Shown here piece by piece: positions 7,599-14,665 of a stretch of 14,665 bases of DNA (its first letter is position 1; each line of letters begins with the position of its first letter). Source of the DNA: Candidatus Fermentibacterota bacterium. GTDB taxonomy: Bacteria; Fermentibacterota; Fermentibacteria; Fermentibacterales; Fermentibacteraceae. Made by a program: the position numbers and the translations under genes. The notes below the pieces were generated by a model. That model was given only the letters and a program-made list of their open reading frames with translations, searched no databases and was not told the origin of the DNA. The DNA is taken from assembly GCA_012523605.1 (NCBI GenBank), contig JAAYTY010000220.1, positions 1-14,665 of the forward strand, in the 5' to 3' direction.

Positions 7599-9260
7599 TC
7601 AGCCTGCCAGGGTTTCGGCGTCCAGCTCGAACGCGGAGCCGGGCCTTGACACCCGCGCTTCGTGCAAGAGCGCAGGGGACAGCTCTCCGACTACTCCGGC
7701 GTGCCTGCCCGATACCATCACCCTCGCGCATCTGCCTTCGATGAAGCGGGGATCCGAGCCGGGCTCCAGGCGAGCCTCGAGCCCCCTGGAGGCGCAGATG
7801 GCGGCGAGCACGGAATGGGCATCGCCGAACGCCGCCTCGTTCCCGAACACCGCGGCCGCGATCAGCACCCTCGTGGCCGCTGCGCCGCCGGGCTCCACGA
7901 GCAGGACCTCTCCCGTTTCGAAGAGCCTGTGCGGATACGGCGCCCTGCCGCTCTGCTCCTCGACCGCGAGAAGTCCGGGTATCAGGGAGTTCCGCACCGC
8001 TCCGAACTCGAGCGTCATGGGATTCGCGATGAGAGCGGGGCCTCCCGAGGGAGCGAGCCCGGGACGCGACCGGGACGTCAGGACCGGGAGCATGATCTCC
8101 TCGAAGCCCATGCCGATCATTGCCGTCCTGAGAGCGTCGCAGAGATCCTCGACAGGCGCGGCCGCACCGATCGTGAACGCCGAGGGCATGAGAGGCTCGA
8201 AGGACTCCAGACCGATCGCGTCGGCGATGTCCTCGACCAGGTCCACGGGATGCAGACCGTCCCTGCGGTAGGGCGGCAGTTCGGCCTCGACCCTCCCGGA
8301 CTCCACCTTCCAGGAATCGTAGTCCATCCGGCGGAGGGCGGACTCGATTCCGTCGTCCGGAGGCACCGTGCCCAGGATCCTGCGGATGCCTTCCCTGTCG
8401 ATCGCCAGTCTGTCGAGCCTTCTCACGGGGGTTGCGATCCTGGCCCTTTCCCCTGGTGCCGGGCCGTGAAACACGATTTCCACCGGCTCGATGTCGAATC
8501 CCCTGTCCTCCAGGTTGCAGGCGAGGATCACGCAGGTCAGTCCGACGGTTCCCCAGTCGGTTCCGGTCACCTCGCAGAAGAGGTCGGTGTCTCCCTCGCG
8601 CACCCTCCCGGTGCTCTCGCTGTTCACTACGGGCGGGAAGGAGAGAGGCCGTCCGACCGCGTCGGTCAGGAACGGATAGGCATCGCATCCCGCCAGAAGG
8701 GCGGCATACCGTCTTCCGACCTCCGTGCGCTCCAGCACCTCGGACAGCGTCATCAGCGAAGCCTCTCCCAGCGGATGGAACGACGTACCCGGATCCACGG
8801 CGGAGTATCGCACGGGGAACTCGATATCGCTCAACCTGTAGAAGCCGATGGCGGCGGTCCGCCTGTTCCTGCCGAAGGAAGAGGCCAGCTTCTCCTGGCC
8901 GGCTATCAGGGCTTCCACCGCGGAAGGCGTGAGGGGCGGGCCGGAGGCCGCGAAGGCCGCGATCCAGGGACGGATGCCTCCGACCGACGCGTCCGCATAC
9001 AGCTCCCTGCGCGCTTCGGGCATTCCTGAGAGCCTGCGCCTCCGGCGTCCGTCCAAAGCGGCAAGCCCCCTCGCCACGCCCTCGACGCACCACAGGTCGG
9101 GCCTGTTCGTGTCCTTCAGCTCGATCCTGAGGGTGTCGCCCTGTCTCAGATCGAGTTCGCCTTTCAGGATCGCGAGGCGGAGGCCCAGCTCCTCGTCGGA
9201 AATGCCGTCCAGTCCGGCAAGGGCAAGCAGGTCCGCCCGGTCGACTTCTATCTTAGGCAC
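7599..9260 (-). CDS. pheT: Phenylalanine--tRNA ligase beta subunit, archaeal/eukaryotic-type short form
   Basis: Beta subunit of the heterotetrameric enzyme that charges tRNA-Phe; it carries the B3/B4 editing region and a pseudo-synthetase domain. The length is 553 residues, as in archaea, eukaryotic cytosol and spirochetes, not the roughly 800 of common bacterial PheT. It opens PKIEVDRADLLAL with no N-terminal EMAP/tRNA-binding domain, and it ends in the catalytic-like domain with no C-terminal anticodon-binding (FDX-ACB) domain. DTNRPDLW (50-57), VNSESTGRV (about 213-221), and the domain around GFEEIMLPVLTSR fit the archaeal-type family. The start is GTG 9260, overlapping the pheS stop by 8 bases, with a GGAGG about 11 bases upstream. 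It abuts uvrB with no intergenic base. Confidence 0.95.
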   Translation of the reverse strand: MPKIEVDRADLLALAGLDGISDEELGLRLAILKGELDLRQGDTLRIELKDTNRPDLWCVEGVARGLAALDGRRRRRLSGMPEARRELYADASVGGIRPWIAAFAASGPPLTPSAVEALIAGQEKLASSFGRNRRTAAIGFYRLSDIEFPVRYSAVDPGTSFHPLGEASLMTLSEVLERTEVGRRYAALLAGCDAYPFLTDAVGRPLSFPPVVNSESTGRVREGDTDLFCEVTGTDWGTVGLTCVILACNLEDRGFDIEPVEIVFHGPAPGERARIATPVRRLDRLAIDREGIRRILGTVPPDDGIESALRRMDYDSWKVESGRVEAELPPYRRDGLHPVDLVEDIADAIGLESFEPLMPSAFTIGAAAPVEDLCDALRTAMIGMGFEEIMLPVLTSRSRPGLAPSGGPALIANPMTLEFGAVRNSLIPGLLAVEEQSGRAPYPHRLFETGEVLLVEPGGAAATRVLIAAAVFGNEAAFGDAHSVLAAICASRGLEARLEPGSDPRFIEGRCARVMVSGRHAGVVGELSPALLHEARVSRPGSAFELDAETLAG

Positions 9261-10809
9261 GGCCCCCGCCCCCTCCCAGGACCCTGTCGGGCAGCACGCG
9301 CATGCTTCTCAGCCTGGAGAGGTCCCCGGTCATGAGATCGCGGATGTCCGACAGCCCCATTGCCACCATGGCCATCCGGTCGAGCCCCAGGCCCCACGCG
9401 ATCACCGGAACGTCTACGCCCAGAGGTGCGGTCACCTCCGGCCTGAAGAGCCCAGCTCCGCCCAGCTCCATCCAGCCTATCGAGGGATGCCTGACGAAGA
9501 GCTCGACCGAAGGCTCCGTGAACGGGAAGTAGGCGGGCAGGCACCTGTACTCGCCGGCTCCGGCCAGCTCCGCCGCGAAAAGCCCCAGGAGCCCTAGAAG
9601 ATGGCGGAGATCCATGTCGCGGCCGAGGACAATCCCCTCGACCTGGAAGAAGTCCGGAAGGTGGGTTGCGTCCACCTGGTCGTACCTGAAGCAGCGGGCG
9701 ATGGCGAAATACATGCCCGGTACGTCTGGGCCTGACGCCAGGGTCCTCGCCGAGAGGGCCGTGCCCTGCGACCTGAGGACCGTCCTCCTCGAGGTCTCGG
9801 TGCTGAAGTCGTAACCCCAGCCCCTGCTCCCGGATTCCCAGCCGTCTTTGTGCGTGCGCGCGACCCTCTCGAGTATCCCCTCTTCCGGGGGTTCGACCCT
9901 GCATCCGTCCAGGAAATAGACGTCGTGAATGTCTCTGGCGGGATGGAACTGCGGCATGAAAAGCGCGTCGCAGTTCCAGAACTCGCTCTCGGCGATGGAG
10001 CCCCTCATCTCTTTGAAACCCATGGCCAGAAACCTCCGCCTCACCGCGTCCAGGAACTGGCGGTAGGGATGCAGCCTCCCCGCGTGGATTCTGGCAGGAG
10101 GCATGTCGAGTGAGTACCTCCTGAACCTGGCCTTGCGCCAGGAGCCGTCTGCGAGCATGTCGGAAGTAAGCGCTCCCGTGAGAACCCCTTCGGAGGTCTC
10201 CAGCGCGAGCCGCCCCTCCGGCGTGATCTCCAGCACCTGCACGGTCCTTTCGGTCACGGAGAACTCCGCCCTGCCCCGGCCCCTCTTCGGGCTCCTCTGG
10301 AGCACGAAATCCCTGACATCCCCGGGAAGGCCGTCGAGCGGAACGGGAGTCCCTTCGGCGAGGGGCCGGTACACCAGGGTCCAGACCCTCTCGAATAGGG
10401 AGGCGTCGCTCCGGCCGGGCTTCAGCCCCTCCCCGGTCTTCTCGACCGCTCCCGTCCTGAGAAGGGCTCCGAGGGCGCTTCCCCACCTGGCTGCATCGAA
10501 CGCCGGATCCGACTGCAGAACAACGGGATCGGAGACGCCGGAGCGGACCTTCCCGTAGAGGATCGTCTCGGGCATGGCCCCTGCTTCGAGGCACTCGCGC
10601 CCGAGGGGGCCGAGCTCGACCAGCATCCTGGTGGCGCTGGAGGCCTCGCGCACCAGTCCTCGGGAGAGAAGCCATTGCGACGCCCGTCTGAAAGAGCCCT
10701 CGTCTTCCATCGCCCCATCGGCGATCGCCGAACCGGCGTCGGCGCCCGGCCGTGTGGACAGATAGGCCAGCAGAGCCCTCTCGAGAGGGTGGAGATCCCT
10801 ATCCTCCAT
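9253..10809 (-). CDS. pheS: Phenylalanine--tRNA ligase alpha subunit, archaeal/eukaryotic-type
   Basis: Catalytic subunit of PheRS (class II aminoacyl-tRNA synthetase). It has 518 residues against about 330-350 for the usual bacterial form. Residues 1-220 look like the winged-helix N-terminal modules typical of archaeal/eukaryotic PheS, and the catalytic domain follows. Motifs include FHPARDIHDVYFL (288-300), motif 2 CFRYDQVDATHLPDFFQVEG (373-392), FPFTEPSVE (428-436) and motif 3 AWGLGLDRMAM (471-481). ATG 10809 is chosen over longer in-frame options because GGGAGG lies 7 bases upstream. The longer extension runs through the preceding gene and looks non-coding. The first 11 bases overlap the end of the caspase-like gene, which points to translational coupling; the stop overlaps pheT. 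Confidence 0.96.
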   Translation of the reverse strand: MEDRDLHPLERALLAYLSTRPGADAGSAIADGAMEDEGSFRRASQWLLSRGLVREASSATRMLVELGPLGRECLEAGAMPETILYGKVRSGVSDPVVLQSDPAFDAARWGSALGALLRTGAVEKTGEGLKPGRSDASLFERVWTLVYRPLAEGTPVPLDGLPGDVRDFVLQRSPKRGRGRAEFSVTERTVQVLEITPEGRLALETSEGVLTGALTSDMLADGSWRKARFRRYSLDMPPARIHAGRLHPYRQFLDAVRRRFLAMGFKEMRGSIAESEFWNCDALFMPQFHPARDIHDVYFLDGCRVEPPEEGILERVARTHKDGWESGSRGWGYDFSTETSRRTVLRSQGTALSARTLASGPDVPGMYFAIARCFRYDQVDATHLPDFFQVEGIVLGRDMDLRHLLGLLGLFAAELAGAGEYRCLPAYFPFTEPSVELFVRHPSIGWMELGGAGLFRPEVTAPLGVDVPVIAWGLGLDRMAMVAMGLSDIRDLMTGDLSRLRSMRVLPDRVLGGGGGRA

Positions 10810-13153
10810 GCCGGGACCTCCCTGGCGAGTGCCAGAGCTCTGCGTCGTCATCCAGGAAGTCACCCTGTTCGGGCCTCGGCACGGCATTCTCGCCCTTGAG
10901 CCTCGCGCCGCATTCGGGGCATACCGTGGCTCCGGGCGGCAGAACGGCGTCGCACGAGGGACAGATGAGCTGGAGCCTTTCATCCACGAACGCGAGAAGC
11001 TCGCGGGCGGTGACAATTCCGTTCCTGTCGGAATCGGCGGCGCCCCTCGAACCCTCGAGGAAGATCGGAGTCAGGATCCTCTCGCTGACGCTCCTGTCCT
11101 CCCTTGCGGCGGTCAGCACCATCACTCCCCCGAAACCCTCGAAGTCGTTCACGATCCCGCCGGAGAAGCACGCATCCAGGACCAGCACCACAGGGGCCCG
11201 ACAGGCTTCGAGCGCACCGGCCAGCTCGTCGTCGACCACCTCCTCGTCGTACAGACAGATCGTCTCGTTCATCGTATCGATCTCCTCGGGCCCCCCGGTC
11301 CCCGGCGCAAGCTGGTTCCCGTGGCCGCTGAAGAAGATCAGCACCAAATCCTCCGGGCCCGCCCTCTCCGCAAGCGATTCGATCCCGTCCAGAAAGGCGT
11401 CCTCCGTGGCCATCCCGTCCACGAGGAGGAGGATGTGGTCGCCGGGAACCTCCTGGGTGTTGCGCGCGAACCTGAACAGGTCCAGAGCATCCATGACGGC
11501 ACGGTCCAGGGTTTCCTCGGCCGACGGATATCCGCTTATCCCGGCGATGAGGGCCCAGGTCTCCCGGGATGGGGAGGCCTGCGCGAGGGGAGGCGAGGAT
11601 ATGCGGTCGGCGGTGATCGTGTACTCCCCCTCGCCGGCTCTCTCGTAGGTATAGACTGTCGCAGCGTATGTGCCGCCCCGCGGGGAGAAGAATGCTATCT
11701 CCTCGTCACCGGCGGCATCCGCGGAGCTGATCCACCCCTGCGCCGTCCGATCCACCCCAGGGCCCGATACGGTCATGTCGAAGTCCGTCTCCCTGTCGGT
11801 GCCGCCGAGCCTTATGCTCAGGATGGTGCCGGGGCCGGTCGAGACGGTGTGGAACTCCACGGGATTCCCGGGCAGGAGGCGTCCGCGGGCCGACCTGTCG
11901 AGAGCCGGGGCCTCGAGCGGCGACAGGCTGAGTTCGCACGACCCCTCGTCCGTGAAGTCCGCGAAGGAGGGAACCAGCCAGACCGTGTCACCGGGCTCTG
12001 CCCACAGAGCGAGGCTCTCGTCCCCCCTCATGCTCGACATCTCGAGATCCGCGGGGCCGGCCCCGCGGAAGACCGACAGATCCCCGTTGCGTGTCTTCTC
12101 GAACAGGGCGGAGATCCTCAGGAATCCGCCCGAGTCCGAGCTGAAGCCGGTCAGGAAGGTCCGGCGGCCGGAGACGGGGGCGGTGACTGAGAAGGGAAGC
12201 GACATGGCCACCGCGGGATCTCCCTCCAGGGAAACCTGGTACCTCAGCCTGTCCGATCCGCCCAGATCGAAAGCCACGACTTCGATCACGAGCGTGTCGA
12301 CTCCGGGCGGGACCATGAGAGCCTCGGATAGGCCGAAGCTCGAAGACCTCCAAAGAACTTCCCCGCCGGGGCCGACCACCCGGAGATCGAGGTCTCCGTC
12401 GTCCGACGAGCTCCCGGCGCGGACCAGCGACCAGGAGCCGCGCACCGGGAGGAGATACCTGCCCACCGCCCGACTCTCGTCCAGGACTCCCGCTGAGGAG
12501 CCGGCGAGCAGGGGGAATTCGCCGGCTCTGGAGACCGAGAGCGAATAATCGCCGCGACCCGTCTTGCCGTAGCGCTCTACGGCCACCGTCAGCGTCTCGG
12601 AAGGCAGGGCGCCGCACGAAACAGTCTCGTCGGTGGCCGTTCCGAAGCTTCCTCCGAGATAGCTCATTCCACTCCCGTAGAGTTCGAGGTCGAGATCGGA
12701 ACCCCCGCCGCCCGAGAGCCGGAAGGTCCACTCGCCCGGGCCGGGAGGCACGAACCTCCAGAGCTCGCCCATCTCATCCGGCCCGATCTTCCCGGTTGCG
12801 GCGGCATCTTCGCGCAGAGTCGAAGGCTCCGCCTCCCCGACGGACACCTCGACCCTTGCGCCCCGCTCCCCCTCGAGCTTCACGAAGAACCAGTACCCGT
12901 CGAAGGCCGACAGCACCAGCGAGGAACCGCGCCTGCAGGATGCGAGGAGTTTCTCGCCTTCGTCGTAGGCTGTCATGCCGACCTCGGCGTCGGTGGTCAC
13001 TCTGAGAAAGACATACTCCTGTTCGAGGATCCTGACCCACGAGACGCCGTCCTCCAGGACGAGTGACATGCTCTCGCCGCGGGTGAGAGTGGGCACTTCT
13101 CCGGTCTGCGGGAGCAGGCCCGCCGATAATACCGATAGAATCAGCGCAGTCAT
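10799..13153 (-). CDS. Predicted exported caspase-fold (C14) peptidase with PPC-like repeats, EF-hand-like loop and zinc ribbon
   Basis: The product has 784 residues. Residues 2-17 are a hydrophobic, uncharged segment that may be a signal peptide. About 30-520 contain three or four beta-rich repeats resembling bacterial pre-peptidase C-terminal domains (for example FVPPGPGEWTFRL with DLDLELYG, and the later DGDLDLRVVGPGG). About 530-725 form a caspase/metacaspase p20-like domain with the catalytic dyad His611 (FFSGHG) and Cys662 (LDACFSGG). A canonical 12-residue EF-hand loop follows (Asp707, Asp709, Asn711, Gly712, Val714, Glu718). Cys731, 734, 745 and 748 form a CxxC-CxxC zinc ribbon, then an acidic tail. 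ATG 13153 has GGAGG four bases upstream. The product is inferred to be a cysteine endopeptidase, possibly Ca2+-dependent; the substrate is unknown. The end overlaps pheS by 11 bases. Confidence 0.88.
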   Translation of the reverse strand: MTALILSVLSAGLLPQTGEVPTLTRGESMSLVLEDGVSWVRILEQEYVFLRVTTDAEVGMTAYDEGEKLLASCRRGSSLVLSAFDGYWFFVKLEGERGARVEVSVGEAEPSTLREDAAATGKIGPDEMGELWRFVPPGPGEWTFRLSGGGGSDLDLELYGSGMSYLGGSFGTATDETVSCGALPSETLTVAVERYGKTGRGDYSLSVSRAGEFPLLAGSSAGVLDESRAVGRYLLPVRGSWSLVRAGSSSDDGDLDLRVVGPGGEVLWRSSSFGLSEALMVPPGVDTLVIEVVAFDLGGSDRLRYQVSLEGDPAVAMSLPFSVTAPVSGRRTFLTGFSSDSGGFLRISALFEKTRNGDLSVFRGAGPADLEMSSMRGDESLALWAEPGDTVWLVPSFADFTDEGSCELSLSPLEAPALDRSARGRLLPGNPVEFHTVSTGPGTILSIRLGGTDRETDFDMTVSGPGVDRTAQGWISSADAAGDEEIAFFSPRGGTYAATVYTYERAGEGEYTITADRISSPPLAQASPSRETWALIAGISGYPSAEETLDRAVMDALDLFRFARNTQEVPGDHILLLVDGMATEDAFLDGIESLAERAGPEDLVLIFFSGHGNQLAPGTGGPEEIDTMNETICLYDEEVVDDELAGALEACRAPVVLVLDACFSGGIVNDFEGFGGVMVLTAAREDRSVSERILTPIFLEGSRGAADSDRNGIVTARELLAFVDERLQLICPSCDAVLPPGATVCPECGARLKGENAVPRPEQGDFLDDDAELWHSPGRSRHGG

Positions 13154-13217
13154 TCGGCCTCCAACCACGGGTGTTCCGCGACAGTCGCAGTCAGCGGGGC
13201 ACGGCCCCGGAAGGCTG

Positions 13218-13246
13218 AAACTACGGTCGTTCCCGGACACTGACAA
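13218..13246 (-). promoter_or_regulatory. Candidate promoter for the caspase-pheS-pheT-uvrB string
   Basis: In the 104-base gap upstream of the caspase gene, TTGTCA (13246-13241, 5/6 match to the -35 consensus) is separated by 17 bases from TAGTTT (13223-13218, 3/6 match keeping T1, A2 and T6). It would give a 5' leader of about 55-60 bases. This is the best promoter-like pair in the gap, but the -10 is weak. Confidence 0.4.
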
Positions 13247-13257
13247 GCGGAGGAGGA

Positions 13258-13917
13258 TCAGATCCCGGGCGCAGCGAAGGGATTGTTCCTCATTTCGTAT
13301 CCCACGGTCGTATCCGGGCCGTGGCCGGGATGGACCGCGGTTCCCGGGGGCAGTGCGAAGATCCTCCTCCTTATGGAGGCGATCTCATCCTCGAGCGATG
13401 CGCCCCAGAGCCTTCCGAGCCCCGGGATGCTGTCTACACCTATGGAGTCCCTGAAAAGGGTGTCCCCGGAGATCAGGTGCCCGTCGGAGAAAAGGCCCGT
13501 GCTGCCCGGGCTGTGTCCCGGCAGGTGCAGCACCTCGAAACTCACCGTCCCGAGGGAGACCATCTCGCCGTCGGCAAGCTCCCTGTCCAGCCCCGGGATG
13601 GAGATCCGGCCGCCGAAGAGAATGGATCCGTTCAGGTCCGGATCCGTGAAGAGCGGCAGGTCGGCGGGATGCCCGGCGACGGGGGCTCCGCACTCCTCGC
13701 TCCAGCGGGCGGCATCGGCGATGTGGTCGGGGTGACCGTGAGTCAGCAGAACGATCTCCACGGTCCAGTCGCCGACCAGCCTTCTCACATCTTCGCGCTC
13801 CTCGTCGTCCATCGTAGCGGGATCCACGAGGATCGCCCGTCCGGTCCCTTCGTCGCCGGCGAGCCAGCAGCGCGTCCAGGTCCACGCCCGGGCCACTCCG
13901 CAGCTGGAGATGTGCAT
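13258..13917 (-). CDS. Metallo-beta-lactamase-fold hydrolase (glyoxalase II-like)
   Basis: The product is a 219-residue cytosolic hydrolase of the MBL superfamily. The metal-binding set is complete: THGHPDH (His60, His62, Asp64, His65), the GHSPGST histidine (His135), the SGDTLF aspartate (Asp152), and HPGHGPDTT near the C-terminus (His199). The order and size resemble the small glyoxalase II-like branch, which cleaves thioesters such as S-lactoylglutathione, but the extra C-terminal helical domain of true GloB is absent, so the substrate is not assigned. Start ATG 13917 shares its A with the TGA of the preceding gene (TGATG), with AGGAGG about 10 bases upstream, so the two are translationally coupled. 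The stop is followed by a gap holding a candidate promoter for the next unit. Confidence 0.9.
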   Translation of the reverse strand: MHISSCGVARAWTWTRCWLAGDEGTGRAILVDPATMDDEEREDVRRLVGDWTVEIVLLTHGHPDHIADAARWSEECGAPVAGHPADLPLFTDPDLNGSILFGGRISIPGLDRELADGEMVSLGTVSFEVLHLPGHSPGSTGLFSDGHLISGDTLFRDSIGVDSIPGLGRLWGASLEDEIASIRRRIFALPPGTAVHPGHGPDTTVGYEMRNNPFAAPGI

Positions 13918-14630
13918 CAGGCCATGCCCTCCTGGCCGGCAAAAGCCTCGAAACCCTCGAATGCGGAGGGGATGTCCTCCACCACCCTGAGGTGCTGCGC
14001 CAGGTCGTATGCCGCGAGGAGACAGTAGCCCCTGAGATCCCTGCGGAAGCTGAAAACGGACGGGATCGCCTGGCCCGGAAAGGCAAGCCCGAGCTGCTGG
14101 TTCTCTCCCGGAGGCATGTACCTGGGCCAGACCGAGAAGACGGCTCGCAGGCATGGAGCGTGCGGATCTGGCACCTTCATCATCATCCTGAAGAGTCCGA
14201 AGTCCCCTCCCAGGTGATGCATGGCCGAGCGGATTTGGGCGGGGGTCCTCCTGGTGTTGGCCGCCGGAGGAGGCATCCTGGTGACGAAGTCGAGCCCCTC
14301 GCCTACCGGGTAGCCGAGCTCCAGCAGAGCCGGGGCCTCCTCCAGAGCGGCTGCGAAGAGCCCGGCGGCTCCGGCGGAAGGCAGGGAGGCGGAGACCTCG
14401 GCGGTGTCGGGCCACAGGCTCAGGGCTCTCGCGAGCTTCTCGACCCTTGCCCCGGCGGCGCTCCTGCCGATCTCTCTCACGTGGTTGCGGAGAGATGCGA
14501 ACTGGGGGATCCAGACGGTCGCCTGCCGGCCCCCGCTCCAGGTGGAGAGGTAGAGGAGAGCCCGGGAGACCTGCCAAGGGTTCTGAAAGTTCGAGGGGAA
14601 GACCGGCACGGTCATGCCCTGGGGTGGCAT
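13917..14630 (-). CDS. Hypothetical soluble protein coupled to an MBL hydrolase
   Basis: I do not recognise the family. The product from ATG 14630 is 237 residues, with no signal peptide or convincing membrane segment. It has a Trp-containing N-terminal part (NPWQVSRALLYLSTWSGG), an Ala/Leu-rich helical middle (about 55-115), and a Pro/Met-rich stretch around RMPPPAANTRRT. A region with HHLGGDFGLFRMMMK and VFSVWPRYMPPGE precedes an aromatic C-terminal part. The start is uncertain. ATG 14630 has GGAGG about 10 bases upstream. ATG 14615 would form an ATGA overlap with a reading frame entering from the window edge. The frame itself is also open to the edge, so the gene could begin outside. Its stop overlaps the MBL gene by one base, which suggests a shared function. 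Confidence 0.7.
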   Translation of the reverse strand: MPPQGMTVPVFPSNFQNPWQVSRALLYLSTWSGGRQATVWIPQFASLRNHVREIGRSAAGARVEKLARALSLWPDTAEVSASLPSAGAAGLFAAALEEAPALLELGYPVGEGLDFVTRMPPPAANTRRTPAQIRSAMHHLGGDFGLFRMMMKVPDPHAPCLRAVFSVWPRYMPPGENQQLGLAFPGQAIPSVFSFRRDLRGYCLLAAYDLAQHLRVVEDIPSAFEGFEAFAGQEGMA

Positions 14631-14665
14631 CTCCGCATCACCTCCCCGAGGTGTGTCCTGTCGAT

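Noticed and set aside
6364..9093. A 909-codon minus-strand open frame overlapping both uvrB and pheT.
   Set aside because: Its translation is Arg/Gly-rich and lacks domains, and it lies out of frame with two clear enzymes; typical of GC-rich third-position bias.
10810..11016. A longer PheS with about 69 extra N-terminal residues.
   Set aside because: The extension lies wholly within the caspase zinc-ribbon coding region, and ATG 10809 has a strong Shine-Dalgarno.
13196..13208. GGGGC-ACG-GCCCC hairpin in the predicted leader of the caspase-pheS unit, considered as a T-box or attenuator.
   Set aside because: The stem is 5 bp with a 3-base loop; there is no T-box motif, leader peptide with Phe codons, or T-tract.
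13154..13246. A longer caspase protein starting 31 codons upstream.
   Set aside because: The extra segment overlaps the candidate promoter and has no good ribosome binding site; ATG 13153 follows GGAGG directly.
14612..14665. A short open frame entering from the window edge and ending at TGA 14612, in an ATGA overlap with an internal ATG of the hypothetical gene; a second frame ends at TGA 14638.
   Set aside because: Only 17 and 8 codons are visible, and all three minus-strand frames are open at the edge, so the end of the upstream gene cannot be assigned.

Overview
This is a GC-rich bacterial window in which every supportable gene reads on the minus strand, so transcription runs from high to low coordinates. 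Genes are tightly packed: several start/stop codons overlap, no gap exceeds about 110 bases, and no rRNA, tRNA, CRISPR array or insertion sequence was seen. The gene set is bacterial (UvrB, PurB, PurL, IspH), but both PheRS subunits are of the archaeal/eukaryotic type. That combination, with a secreted aromatic-rich protein, a PPC/caspase protein and many non-ATG starts, suggests a little-studied bacterial lineage, perhaps an FCB-like candidate phylum. The lineage is inference only; nothing in the window fixes the taxon.

Layout in transcription order. (1) 14630 to 13258: an unrecognised soluble protein and a metallo-beta-lactamase-fold hydrolase, overlapping by one base (TGATG). (2) 13153 to 5619: after a 104-base gap with a plausible promoter comes a large exported caspase-fold protein with PPC-like repeats, an EF-hand-like loop and a C-terminal zinc ribbon. 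Its end overlaps the start of pheS, which overlaps pheT, which abuts uvrB. (3) 5622 to 4883: a single-gene cassette. A promoter whose -35 box contains the uvrB stop codon drives a small secreted protein and ends in a perfect 12-bp hairpin terminator. (4) 4846 to the window edge: an IspH-UbiA fusion, purB, a membrane-anchored GAF protein with a dead GGDEF-like domain, and the 5' part of purL, which appears to start at a CTG codon overlapping the preceding stop.

The housekeeping logic is translation (PheRS), DNA repair (UvrB), isoprenoid precursor synthesis coupled to prenyl transfer (IspH-UbiA) and purine synthesis (PurB, PurL). The unusual elements are the caspase protein translationally coupled to pheS, the IspH-UbiA fusion, and the degenerate GGDEF sensor placed between two purine genes.
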